Shown piece after piece: positions 13,101 to 28,100 of a DNA stretch of 64,000 bases. A model generated the notes under the pieces. It was not told the DNA's origin. It worked only from the letters and a program-made list of their open reading frames with translations, and did not search any database. Made by a program: the position numbers and the translations under genes. Position 1 is the stretch's first letter. Every line of letters begins with the position of its first letter. The stretch is from Mytilus californianus (taxonomy: Eukaryota > Mollusca > Bivalvia > Mytilida > Mytilidae): assembly GCF_021869535.1 (NCBI RefSeq), contig NW_026262668.1:67105558-67169557 (forward strand). Reading direction: 5' to 3'.

Positions 13101-16100
13101 TATCAATGATTAGTAAAGAAGGCGAGACATTTCAGCGTGTGCACTCTTGTTAATCTAAAGACTTTTCAAACTTATAGTCCTGTATCTGACTCAAAATTGA
13201 ATAGCATTTAGTAATTTCACCTGTGAAACAGTGTTATATGAACCACTGTCTAATCCAAACAAAATCATTAGTTTAACTGTGCATGTAATTTTATAACAAA
13301 ACATTTCTTCTGGAACATTGTATTATAGTTTCACAATTAATCTTTTCAATGCAAAATGTTTTTTTTTTCTGTAAAATTCTTAAATTAAATTCCATTTTGC
13401 TGAGAACCTGATAATAAGCTGTAAATTGTTGTGGTCAGTTAGAAACAATTCAATAGAGATGAAGATTATAGTTTTCTAATAAACAGATTTCAAAATAGAT
13501 TACTTTAAACAGTACATATTCATTGTGCTTTGTAAAAATAGTTAGGTTTCAATATGACATAATTTGAGATTGAGCTATTTCCCATGGCTGCCGTTTTGGA
13601 GGGGTAATGCTTGATTTTCTTATTTAACTAACCAAACTGAAACATGTGATACAAGCAAGTCTGATAAGAGATCCTTACTAGACCGTAGTGATGAATCAAG
13701 CAAAGCTAAAATATATTAAAATTGTTCAAAAATAACTTTTTCTTAAGTCGAGCGGTCAGTATAACAAGTTTAATTTGATTGTTTTATGAAGGAATATGTG
13801 CACATAGACCTCCAACATGGCGACAAAAGGGAAGTAACTCTTGCTTAAATATTTGTGTCAATCGAACCTATTCAAAAGGTATTGTATACTGTTTACATTA
13901 CAATGATAATGTAAAAATAATTCTTTATGTTCTTTTCTTACATTGTAGGCAAGATGAGAAAGAACAGCCAACTAGTCTTTCAATGTTACAGAAATTATAT
14001 CATTTCTACACAGCACCTGTCATAATATTTTGTCACAATGTGGTCAGTATCATTGCAATATAGAACATTTATACAATTTAGAAACAGTTGCAGAAATCAG
14101 CAGAAAATTACAAAGGCACAATCAAAAATCATAAGTTGAAGGAAAACCGACTATACCTAATTATTGTCTTTATTACATTGACCAAGGAAATATATATTGG
14201 GAAATATCAGTTTTGTAATACTGTAAATTCAGAAATTATTGCGTGCATTTATTATTGGGATTTTTGAAGAATTAAGAAAAATGTTAGTTTAATTATTGCT
14301 ATATTTTTAAAAGCTACATACAGATATATGTATCGGATATCAGAATGCGAGTTATGATTATTGCCATACCAAGTTGCATTATTCATATTAATAAAAACCT
14401 CGCAATAATTTCTGAATTTACAGTAATAACCAGCACATTGATCAATTATTATGAATTATTTAACAAGTATCAAGGTGTGGTGGCAAGAGCTACTCTATAA
14501 AAGATAAAACATGTGGAGCAGGATCTGCTTACTGTTCCAGAGTACCCGAGACCACCCCTAGGTTTTTATGGGGTACGTGTTGCTCAGTCTTATGTTTTCT
14601 ACATTTTTGATATAAAAAAGGTCAAGGGTACAGCCCATACTTATATCAAAATGCTGCCATTGGGAAAGTAAATTTTATTGCAAAATAGAAATTTCTAGTT
14701 AGACCAGGGCTTCCAAAAAATATTTGAGCCAGCCGGACATTTTTTGTCTTATCCCGATTTAAGTCCCTTAAGACTTAGTAACAAAAGACAAGCATTTTAA
14801 TCAGTTGGGGATCATATAAACAATGATGGACATTTTGATATAATTCGATGCTCTGACGTAAACTGTTCAATTGATGGTGCATCATTCGAAGTGTGCAACA
14901 TCAGCGTACTAATATCTACCTTAGACTCTTTATTTCTGGAAAATTAAGCTGTCAAAAACTTAGCTTTTTTCTAATACCGGATGTTGACTTGATGGAGAGT
15001 TGTCTCATTGGCACTTATCTTCCTATATCTATTGACAATGGTAAGACATGGACCAGAGATGGATGCGTAAACTCCGTGTACGTTTACAAAGCACGATTGA
15101 GTGGAAAATACTCAAAATGAAGGTTAGATAAAGGTATTAATGATAATTTTAGTATTTTTGAAAAATTCGGATGCATAATTAAACCTCACACCTGTGCACA
15201 TGTGCACACGTGTACTAGTTCAAACAACGTGGTTCTGAAGATTTTTTGCTTACAACCTTTATTACTTCCGTTTTAATTTTTTCATCAAATCATGTTCATT
15301 TACGTATTTCCGATAATCTAAATCTTTTTGACTAAATTGATTAGATGCAAACCACAAAAAAAAACTTTTAAATAAATAGACTGATCAATGTCTGGTACAA
15401 AATAGTTTACCTGTTGCGTGTAAATTATGATCTTATCGTCTTAAATACGTTTTTCTGATAGTCTCAATCTGTTTTCCTAAAAAAGTAGTTCGATTTACAC
15501 CAGGAATGTTTTTAATTTAAATAAAAAAATAACTTCCAAAAAGATCGATTGATGTCTGGCACAAATAGTTTACCTGAAACTATTTGATGACAGGTAAATC
15601 TCACCTGTTAGACACTTAATTAACCTTGATTGTAATGAGAGGGGATTATAGTAGGGCTTGTTTATAGAGTACTGTCACTTTAATGACCGGAAAAGTGTGG
15701 CTGTTTAAGGCACAAGGTCAAGTCAAAATGGTTGATTTTTCAGAATCACATGAACGTTGAAATGGCAAACCTACGTAGGATGTCCGTTTCATGCTTGGCC
15801 CGGTCGGAAATGTCGGATAAATTTAAATTTGTCCGGCAAATATGACTGTTTTGGAAGCCTTTGAGTTAGACTATGAACATTTTTTTTCTCTTTTGTCTAT
15901 CAAATCAAGAAAGTTTTTGTGAAGGTCTGTTACATAAACATACTTACAACAATGACATGGTTTTATTTTCAGTTGTCTTACCTGATATTTTTAGCATTGT
16001 TCAGTATTATGTTATTGATAGACCTATCCACCAATGTATCTGTGATTGAGATCATCCTGATGATTTGGGTATTTAGTATATTTGCCGAGGAAGTGCGACA

Positions 16101-19100
16101 GGTAATTATGCAAGACAAACTGACTACAAGCGAGGACAATTTAAACAGTTAAAACACAGACAAAACACTTATGATTTGGCATAGTACTATAAAACTCTTA
16201 GCATTAAAAATACAGACTAAAGTGCAGCTTCATTTGTAAGGTTAGAATTTTCTATCAGGTTCAAATAGTACCCTGAAAATTTACAGTAATACTCATCAGA
16301 TAAATAAAATAAAAACCAGAGTATTTAGCTGATACAAGACCTTATTGGCCACATTTTCATACATACAATAAAGTTTCTAAGATTAATGATGAAATTTTTG
16401 TAGTTATAAAAACAGTTATGCTCACCTTGGTATTACTTTTCTGGCATGTGGCATCAATAGCTACAAATGAGTTTCTTTAATATCCCTTTTTTTTTACATT
16501 GGTCAACCAAATTGTGTATAGATTTTAGGTCACAATATTCGTTGTAAAAAGATGTATAATTTGACCTCAGTATTATATGGCTAACTAACTTTCCAAACTA
16601 TTGTTTGTGTATATCCAGATAATTTTGTAAGCAGGTGAGATTTTTTAGTTTGAAAACATTTGTTTTATAAATATAATTAATTTTATCTCTCTCTTAATTA
16701 GTTAAAATCAAAAAGTCATCCACTAGTGAGTGATATTCTTGAACTATTTGCCACCTGTTAGAGTCAAATTTTCACATAGGAAATGTATTTATAGCCTTTG
16801 TGTAATCATCATGTAACTAGTATTCAGTAATAAGTACATGTATAGATCACTTCAGACATTTTTGGTTAAAAATCAAATAAGTGTTTAATGATAGACTTTA
16901 ACTGGTTAAATATAATATTTTGCATTTGTTGTTTAATGAAAATTTAGCTTTATTAGGTGGGAAAAATATATATGTATAAAAAAGGAATGGAGACCTCTTT
17001 ATTTAATTTATAATCGAATGTTTCTTTTTGTAACTTTATAGGGTGTGAAAGTATTGACTGAAGTACATTTTGTATAAAGCGCAGAAGCACTTCATACTAA
17101 AAATGTGTGAAAATTCAACGATTTTACAGGCCTATTATTAAACTACAAAAAGAAGCATTCAATTCATATAATCACATTTTATGCTATATCCATGAAATCC
17201 TGAGTTAAATCAAGCCTTTAGCTTGTTTTTCTATGCATTGTTTTAATGTTGTCACAGATAGCATGTGCAGTCATAGATGTTGCATTTCATATGGAAATAA
17301 AATTTAACTTCTGGAATGCTTTGGCCAATATATCATGTATTTATAACTCTTACATAGCCAAGAAGAAATTCTGTAAGATTTTTGTATAAGCATGCTAACT
17401 GACTTTTTGACTGATGGTCCCTTTTTTTCCTCTAATTATGTGTTACATATACTATGTGTTCAGAAGTTGTCAAATGTAAGATCTGCTCTGGAAATATATA
17501 TGATTTTTCGAATCAAATATTGCATCCAATTGTGTATAAAAACTTAAATTTTTTTCATATACCACAAATTGATAAAAAAATGATCATTTTCAGTTATGCA
17601 ATTTTCATGCATTGTTTTAGGGGTTGCAGACATTATGTGATTTTGCCAGATTTAAACTTTTATTGTGTAAATGATTTAACTAAACAATTAGCCTCTAAAC
17701 ATATAAAGCATGCTCTTACAGATGAATAGCAGATCTGACTTTCACCTGAATTATTTCACATTTTCACTTGTTAACCCCTTGTTGATACAGATTGAATAAC
17801 TGTGAAAAAAAAGTTTTTACATCATTCCTGCCTCACTGTTTATTCAGCTTGAAAGTCATCTTGTCTATTCAACTTCGTATTGATAGCTATTTCTAATATA
17901 GCTTTAGTTTTACTCTAATATTAAGATTTGATACAAGTTTCTCTCATTCTAGTGAAGAGTTCACTGAATGTACAGGCTTTGTGAGAAATAGATTGTATTT
18001 TTCATATAAAATTGTTCTTTACTACACGATGTAAAATTTTCCACTCTTCAAATAATTACCGTATGTTAGAATTTTTATAAGAAGTAGGTTACTTCTCATT
18101 GCTCTTCATTTCATCTAACTGGTATTGTTTCCTTTTAAGGGAAAAAAAGGACAAAAATAGCTCATACCAAAGTATAGTTTCTGAATTGACTTGCTAAAAA
18201 GGGTTTAGCCGGACATTGATGCAAACAGTTAGGCTGTATAATCAACACTTGACTCTAAGTCATTTGTTTATTGCATTCTAATAAAAAGTCACAAGGTACT
18301 AATATTTGTAATTCATCACATGTTCTAAAACTGTTTCTTACCAAAATGTCAAATTTGTTTTTGCTATAGAAACAATGGATAAAAATTTATTACATTTTCT
18401 TTTGAAAACAATCTAGTTTTTGAATCCACACTTTGCTTTACGGATGAAAGCAACTAGTCAGGAAGGATCATTTAAGATGTCAACTTACTCAAAAGACACT
18501 AGATATGTAAATAAAGTTTTAGTAATGTAGAGTGGATTTTTTTTCATTTTTTTTTGCATTTAATATGACTGGCTTAGAATTGATGTTTTTAGTTATTATA
18601 ATAATTATTCATTATTCATATCAGAAAGAAATCATCAGTTCTGTTTTTAAATTTTGTATTAGAAATTGTCTTGACTGAAGTCAAAATACCAGTAAATGAG
18701 TAAATGTATAACAGATTATCATTGTGGAACATTATAGAATAAGAGATAATATAAATCTGTTTCATATCATTCTTTTTTTATGCCCCATTTATAGGCATTA
18801 TGTTTTTCGGTCTGTGCGTCTGTTTGTCCTGCTTCAGGTTAAAGTTTTTGGTCAAGGTAGTTTTTGATGAAGTTGAAGTCCAATCAACTTGAAACTTAGT
18901 ACACATGTTCCCTATGATATGATCTTTCTAATTTTAATTCCAAATTAGAGTTTTGACCCCAATTTCACGGTCCACTTAACATAGAAAATGAAAGTGCAAG
19001 TGGGACATCCGTGTACTATGGACACATTCTTGTTTAAAAGAAAAATTGGTGTATTGAAACAAATATTTATCACCTGATGGGATGTTTCTTTATAGTTTTT

Positions 19101-22100
19101 GCTGAAATTTGAATGAAATAAGGTTCAATCAACTGTGATATAAAAAAAATAAGAGAGGGAATTTCATTTGTAATTACTAAAATGAACCATTTGAGATAGT
19201 TTTTCAACAGAAACTATGCACTACATTGTACCATGTTCCCAATGATTTAATTTGGTATACAATATAGCAATTTATTATGTATGTTAGAATTATATTAAAA
19301 AATATAATGATAAGCATTTGTTAAGTGGAAGCAATATAAATTATTTAAAAAAAACTTCTTGTTGGATTTTTTCTTGGGCTATCTTATTTTCATGTTTGAT
19401 TAGGGCAACAGTCTTTTCATCTATTTAGGGTTTACTATGTATTACTAAGTCTTGTTGTCACAAATTCATGATCATAATGTTTGAAAAGGTTTAAAAACAA
19501 AATAAGGAGTCCATAAATTTAAAAAGTGAACACACAGATATACTTTGATGCAAATTACGAAATTCAGTGGAATGTTTTGATGAGTGTATGGTTTTGTTTG
19601 GAAAAAACATATAGATCTTGGGTAATACAAAATCTGCTAGCATTATGAATTTTATGATAGGCCTTTAGCCTTACTTCATGAAAAAAACAAAAACAGGGGA
19701 AGTAACCTCAATTGTGAAGAAAAGTCGTAACTGAAGTCTGATACTTGTAATCCTCTTCAAATTTCCTTTTCCTTAATTTATTTATAAATGTATCAACATT
19801 GTTTTATATGTACAGTTATTCTATAATCTTTTAAAATGTCTTTTGTCATAACAAATATTGCATGTACTTTTTGTTCTATGCCTTATTTACATTGTTGTTT
19901 TGCAGTTTTTTTAGTTTAAATATATGTAGTTTTACTTAATAAATAAGTAGGCATTTGGTTATTTTTTTAAACTGAATTTTATGTTTTTTGATATTAAAAT
20001 CTTGTCCAGTTTTTACCAGAAGCTTTATTGGACAGATGGCATAAGGACGGGACCACCTGCAATTTTTTATGAAATTTGATAATCCCTTTTCTGTTATTTT
20101 AAGAACCAAGAGAATGGAAAAAACTGACTTGTTGACATACACTCCATATCTTCTTTTATTTATAATTGCCAAATTGTGTAAAATGTTTATTTTAAAATCA
20201 AAATATCAGTTTACGTTCTAATATTATTTTAAGGTGAATACACCCCATCCCCCATCTATAACGTTTTGAAAGGGGGATTTAAAAATATCTTATGATACAT
20301 TTCTGAGGCCTTAATACGTACTTATCATCAGACTCTGAAACAGTAGTGACATAATTTTATGTTTCTCGACCCGAACGATAATACTGTATGGGGTTTGACA
20401 TATCATTTGATGTATCAAATTGAAGATGCCTTTTTATCGTATTGTCTCATATTATATTTTATTTTGTTTTCATTAAAAATAGATAATAATGAGTGATATT
20501 ATTTTACATGACTGATGTCATATTTTTATTTTGTTTTCAGCTCTATGTTTTTAAATTTAACCAATTATCACCTTTTAACAGATTTGTTTAATTTTGTTTG
20601 TTTTCTTAATGTAAAAATTAAAATGGATGACTTACTATATTTACCAGCACATTTTTGTTTGTGCAATTGAAAATCAAATGACAATAATATGTGTAATATT
20701 TGAATTTCTTTTTATTGTGTGTTGAATGGTCTCCAAAAAGTTTTTTTTTAACTTACTGTGACTTGACTGTATGTGTTGCTCTCCACCTATTGCAGTTTAT
20801 TCAAAATTCTGACCAAATTGCAATTTGTTTTATCAAACCAAACTGTTCAACTGGTCAGAAATTTAAATAAACTGTTGTAGAAAAACATAGTCAATTGGTG
20901 AAAGGGCAAGGTGATAAACTAAAGCATACTTACAATCCTATAAGACTTTAATTCCACTTCAATGATATTATGAAAAATCAGTCTAACAATTTCTATACAA
21001 ATTTTATTGTAATTGTCATGCAAAAAGGGATAGATAGTAAATTAGTAATTTTTTAATTGCAAAAAAAAAAAAATGTCCAAATTTAAGTTTTGAATTATTT
21101 CTAATAAAATGGTGTTTTTCTATGCATGCTACAAAGATTTTTTTTAATTAATCTCTAAAATGCTTGGTGAAATATACTCAAAGTTTAATATATTCTCTTA
21201 AAGTTTTAAAGGGAGATAAGATCATTATTTCAAAAGATTATCTCCCATGGAAACTTATTAACAACGTATTGTAATTTCACATATATTTTACTGAATATAA
21301 GATGTTTTAATTCAAATGATGTCTGATTCTTATGAATATAGAAGACTTTTCGAAAGAAAAATTGTTTGAAAGCTTAGTTTGGACATTTTTATAGCAATTT
21401 AAAAATTACTACCTATCACCTTTAGCATGACAATTACAATAAAATTTGCATAGAAATTGTCAAACCGATTTTTCATAATATCAATGAAATGGAATTAAAG
21501 TCTTATAGGATTATAAGTATGCTTTATTTTATCACCTTGCACTTTCACCACTTCACTGTGTTTTTCTACAGCAGTTTGATAAAATTTCTGACCAGTTGAA
21601 CAGTTTGGTTTGATAAAATAAATAGCAATTTGGTCAGAATTTTAAATAAACTGCAACAGATGGAGAGAAACACTTACAATCAAGTCACAGTAAAAACTTT
21701 ATACCTAACAAAAAAAAATATGAACTCATATTTACATTTTATTTTCATCAAGTTAATAACCTATAATTATCCACTTAAATTGAAAGCATAGATGTTTAAA
21801 ATCCTTTAAAAAAATTCATTCTCAGTATGTAAATGTTTTAATTGTATTTTTTTGTGTGTGGAAAAAATTTGACAACTGCACTGATAGCACTGACACTTGT
21901 CGATTATTGACAACTGTTTATTGACCTCTGTTGTGTTTGTGTTTTATTTTTGTGTTGTTTGATAGCTGTCTTATTGACCTGAAAACCAATATCTTCATTC
22001 TTTCATATGCAGATGATGTTTAACGCATTAGTACAAACTATTGCTCAAATAATTGAAAGTTATTTCATCTTTTTAATTGAATACACAATTTCTAAACTAA

Positions 22101-25100
22101 AATATGGCTGAGGCTGCAATATATGTCAGCATACTTAAATATTAAATTTTCATTAAAAAAATCACTCTCTGAAGTAAGAATGACATGCAATAGTTTAAAT
22201 TTCTTTATTGAATATTGAAGATAATTCAAATATTTACAAAAAAATGCATGTTTTATTTATTATTTTATTTTTTATTTACAGCTTGTTACTGGTTCCTCAG
22301 CAACTATAAATGCAAAGTTAAAAAGTTATTTATCAGACAGTTGGAATTTGGTAGATGTACTGACAATCATTCTATTTATATGTGCATTAGTTTTACGATT
22401 TATACCCGACGATGATACATTTGAAGCAGCTAGAGTAGTTTATGCTATAAATTTTATAGTATTTTTCTTCCGTATCCTGCATATTTTTTCCGTACACAGA
22501 GAATTAGGACCAAAGCTTGTTATGATAGGAAATATGGTAAGTTAACTTTTTTGTCAAAATAAATGATGGATTTGAAATATGAATGTTGAACAAAGATTTG
22601 TTATTGAAGAAACTTCCATGAAATATTTCTGTTATTTTGTGTTTTTGTCGAGCCTGCGACTTTTGTCGCAGAAAGCTTGACATAGGGATAGTGATCCGGC
22701 GGCGGCGGCGGCGGCGTTAGCTCACTTCTTAAAAGCTTTATATTTTAAAAGGTGGAAGACCTGGAGGCTTCATACTTTGTATATGGATGCCTCATGTTAC
22801 GAAGTTTCCGTCAGTCACATGTCCAATGTCCTTGACCTCATTTTCATGGTTCAGTGACTACTTGAAAAAAAAGTTAACAATTTATGTAATGTTAAATTCT
22901 CTCTTATTATAAGTAGTAGGATAACTATATTTGGTATGTGCGTACCTTGCAAGGTCCTCATGCCCGTCAGACAGTTTTCACTTGACCTCGACCTCATTTC
23001 ATGGATCAGTGAACAAGGTTAAGTTTTGGTGGTCAAGTCCATATCTCAGATACTATAAGCAATAGGTCTAGTATATTCGGTGTATGGAAGGACTGTAAGG
23101 TGTACATGTCCAACTGGCAGGTGTCATCTGACCTTGACCTCATTTTCATGGTTCAGTGGTTATAGTTAAGTTTTTGTGTTTTGGTCTGTTTTTCTTATAC
23201 TGTATGCAATAGGTCTACTATATTTGGTGTATGGAATGATTGTAAGGTGTACATGTCTAGCTGGCAGGTGTCATCTGACCTTGACCTCGTTTTCATGGTT
23301 CAGTGGTTATAGTTAAGTTTTTGTGTTTTGGTCTGTTTTTCTTATACTGTATGCAATAGGTCTACTATATTTGGTGTATGGAATGATTGTAAGGTGTACA
23401 TGTCTAGCTGGCAGGTGTCATCTGACCTTGACCTCGTTTTCATGGTTCAGTGGTTATAGTTAAGTTTTTGTGTTTTGGTCTGTTTTTCTTATACTGTATG
23501 CAATAGGTCTACTATATTTGGTGTATGGAATGATTGTAAGGTGTACATGTCTAGCTGGCAGGTGTCATCTGACCTTGACCTCGTTTTCATGGTTCAGTGG
23601 TTATAGTTAAGTTTTTGTGTTTTGGTCTGTTTTTCTTATACTGTATGCAATAGGTCTACTATATTTGGTGTATGGAATGATTGTAAGGTGTACATGTCTA
23701 GCTGGCAGGTGTCATCTGACCTTGACCTCGTTTTCATGGTTCAGTGGTTATAGTTAAGTTTTTGTGTTTTGGTCTGTTTTTCTTATACTGTATGCAATAG
23801 GTCTACTATATTTGGTGTATGGAATGATTGTAAGGTGTACATGTCTAGCTGGCAGGTGTCATCTGACCTTGACCTCGTTTTCATGGTTCAGTTGTCAAAG
23901 GTAAGTTTTTGAGTTTTGGTCTTTTTTTCTAATACTATATCCAATAGGTCAACTATATTTGGTGTAAGGAAATATTTTATGATCTTTATGTCAGTCGCGC
24001 AGGTTTTATATGACCTTGACCTCATTTTCACAGTTCATTGCTCAGTGTTAAGTTTTTGTGTTTTGGTCTTAAACTATAAGCAATAGGTCAACTATATTTG
24101 TTATATGGAAGAATTGTTAACTGTACATGTCTGCCTGGCATGGTTCATCTGACCTTGACCTCATTTTCATGGTTCATTGGTCAATGTTTAGTTTTCTTGG
24201 TTAATGTTAAGTTTATGTGACAGTTGTAATAAAGCTTTATATTTAGGACTATCAACATAATATCAATGATTAGTAAAGAAGGCGAGACATTTCAGTGTGT
24301 GCACTCTTGTTACTTTTATCATGTCAAAAGGGTTTGTGAGTGAACACATATTTCATGTAAAACATTTTGTTTCGATTACAAATTATAAACTGATCGTTAA
24401 GAACAATAATTATTTTTTAGTTCTCAGAATTAGCTGGAAAAAAAAAATGTAATGAACTTATCTTAATTTCAAAATCTTATAAGTATATTTGGTGAAGGAT
24501 TTTTTTTTTAAGATTTCATTAAATATACATTATTTTAGAAATAATATATGGCTTAAGGTTTAGCTCAAGTTAGACCAGTACTGTGGATTCAACATTATTT
24601 TAGGGTTTAGGTGAACCATGAAGTTTTCAATAAAATATAAATGCAAAAAGGTGTGTATGCAGAATTTGCATTGAATACCACGAATTCAATTATCCAGAGA
24701 AGTACAATCTTTCCTCAATCAACAAAAATCAATGAATCAACAGTATCTGCTTTACTCAGGTCAAATAATTAAAGAATTTTAGATTGAAGAAAATTTTTCT
24801 TGATACAAAAGTTCACTTGAGACAAGTTTTTGATTTTACAGGTTTCACTCTATTTGTAATTTCAGGTGAAAGATTTGTCGTATTTTATGGTAATATTGAT
24901 GGTATTTGTGACATCTTATGCTGTTGCTTCCTACTCCATTTTGTATCCAAACATTAGTTGGTCATGGGATATAGTATTGAAGGTGTTGAGAATGAGTTAC
25001 TGGAACTTATACGGGGAACTATTTATAGAGGATATAGAATGTAAGTCAAGTCTTTGGTATTCAAAGTAGAAAACTTTTGTTTGTATCTTTTTTTCGCAAT

Positions 25101-28100
25101 TCTTTTTGTGTTTCTATACTTTATAGGGGAAAGAGTATTTATTTATTTTTATTTTTGTATGCATTTATTTACATAATAAACATTTTTTATGGCAAGGAGA
25201 ACACGAAAAGAAGCATTTATAGTCCCATATTGCTCCATGTACGAAGCTATGAATTTTCACATAGCTGCTACAAAGAATCCATTTCATTTGTTTCATTTTA
25301 TCAATACTATAATTGTACAATATGACATCTAGAAATGACTTGCATCATATTCCAAGAATATATGCCCTGTCATTTTGTTGCTATACCGATTTGGAAAACA
25401 ATACAAAATAACTCTATGAGGTATCATTTGGCATTCCCAGGAAATAAATTTCTCCATGAACTAATATGGGTGAAAGGATTACTTCATATAATTATAATTA
25501 TACAATATTAGTATTTATTTACATTTTTACCACATTATTGAATATTTCTTATATCTTTTCAAATGGTAGGAATTAACTTTTATCATGATATATTTCACCG
25601 CACAAATCATTTTGGTGAGATCTGACAGCCAGTGTATCATAAATAAAAAACTATAAAGATAAATAATCCAAGATTTATAACAAATAACATTTTCTTAGTA
25701 GAGAGTACATATTTGTGATGTCTTAAGCATGGCATTAGCTGAGTTGTTTCACTTTGATTCTTATTCGTCCTGAACATGCATGAAATATTTGCCACTGGAC
25801 ATTAAGCAATCAACATTCAATCAATCTTTGATTCAATTTGATATGTTTAATTATTTTTCTGTCAAAATAGTGCAAGTTTGGAATACCTTTGATTTTCAGG
25901 GTCATTATAAACCCTTTGTTAACCAATTCCTTTCATTGGGAGAACATTCTAAACATACAAGATTAATGCCTTCAAATGAGAGGGTTACATGTTTGAGTTG
26001 TGGTTTTAATGGTATATTTACGTAATGTGAGCATGCCGTCACCCACTCAAAGAAATATGATGAAGTTCAAAATTTGTATTTTATTTATAGTAGAGGAGCC
26101 TGACTGTAGTTTTGATCCGGCATCATACAACAATGGAATGCCAAGATGTCCAACAGAAGTAGGAAGATATGCTACACCAGTATTAATGGGAATATATGTC
26201 CTATTTGTCAATATACTATTGCTCAATCTACTTATTGCTATGTTCAGGTTAATATAATATTTATATGATTTTATTGTAAACATGTCACCTTAAACACAAA
26301 GGACAAATGTAACATATATAAAGTTTTAAAGAAAAGAATTACATCACTTTAAGCTAATATTTACAATACACTCTTATACTCATTATAAGTCAAATCAATA
26401 CTCTAATAATTATACCCCCGCTTTAAAAAAGTGGGGTATACTGTTTTACCCCTGTCTGTCCGTCCATCCATCCGTCAGTCCATCCGTTAGTCCGTCCGTC
26501 CGTCCCATGAATATTTTTCGTCCCATCTTTCTCAGGAACTATATTACAAGGATTTTTGAAATTTGGTTTCGGGGTTTTGATAAGTCAGCTATACTGTGTG
26601 ATGCGTTTTCAGATTCATCACTCAACAACTTCCTGTTTACCGAACACTTACATCATTTTACACATGACATCCAAGTTGAAAATTTTCGTCACATTTTCCT
26701 CGGGAACTACATTAAAAGGATTTCTGAAATTTGGTTTCAGGGTTTATATAAGTCAGCTATACCGTGTGATGTGTTTTCAGATTCATCACTCAACAACTTC
26801 CTGTTTACCCTCAAGTATTTGGGCAGGGGTATTATCAGTGAGCAGTAGCTCGCAGTTTCACTTGTTTTATTTGTCATTTGTTGATCAACAAAGATTTAGA
26901 ATACCAGAGAATACTGTAATTTGTCTGTGATTTCAGCCAAAAATGTACTGTAAACCAACTTATTGTAGATACTTTTATTAAGTTAGATTTTTCAGCTGTT
27001 TTTCGCTGCAATTTATGTAACAGTTCCAGATTTTCTAACTTTGTTTGTGTATTCTTATTCATAAGAGAAGATCCAAAATAACATTAACACATATACAGAA
27101 CTCCAAGTTAAATTAAAAAAGGGGGAGGTCCATAAAAGCTGACAAAATCAAATGTAAGACGATAACAACCAATGGAACAAACAGAAAATAATTATCATAT
27201 TCCTGACTTCATACAGGCATTTTCTGAAGAAAATGGTGGGTTAAACTTTACTTTGACATATTTAGCAACTATTTATATTCATGTTATTTTTCTTCTCACC
27301 AAAGTATTGAAAATAAACATCATACATTATTCACAGCAGAGATGAACATTCAATTGATAAGGTACTTTCCAATTTGAATTTTTCTTGGAGTTCGGTATTT
27401 TTGTTATTTTACTTTTTAAATGTATATACATATTTTCACTCTTTAATGAAGGAACCTCTCAACATTTATCTTAATTTCAGTTACACCATACAGAGGATAC
27501 AAGACAGTACTGACCAGCACTGGAACTTCCAACGTTATATTCTAATTTATGAATATTACTCCAAGCCACCATTGCCTTCACCATTGATATTGATAAGTCA
27601 CATGTTTTTATTCATCCGTTGGTGTGCACGAAAATGTTGTAAAAGATGCTTATCAACTAATCAATCAGACCTCAGTAAGTTCCTCTGTAGATATGGTGTT
27701 TCCTAAAGGTTTATATTTAATTATGTGGTCTTTATTATACCACAGCATATTTACGGTAAGCAGCAGTAGATTGTTGAGTTTGTCTGTTTGCGTGTTTGTT
27801 TGTTAGTCTACTTATTACAGTGTTCTCCCCAGGCTGATATGACGCTGCCGTGCCGCAGCGCCTTCATAATATTTTTGTAGATCCCGCAGCGTCTTAATTG
27901 GCCGCTGTTCCTTAATACTTGATCCCGCAGCGTGTTAATTGTCACATTTTCATTATAAATGTTGGTTAAAATTGTCATGTTACTGATCACTGCTGATGGG
28001 TCGGTCAGTGTTTTATGCAATAACTGATAATTAGTTTTACCTGAGCCACGCTTATCTCAGCCTTATCGGACTATGTTATCAGGTAATAGCGTAAATGATC

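Noticed and set aside
22800-24000. CRISPR-like array
   Set aside because: Units are contiguous 147-bp tandem repeats without spacers, in a eukaryotic intron.
26507-26930. Two overlapping 113- and 124-codon frames with internal repeats
   Set aside because: They read the two ~168-bp core units of a repeat in two frames; no splice context and no domain.
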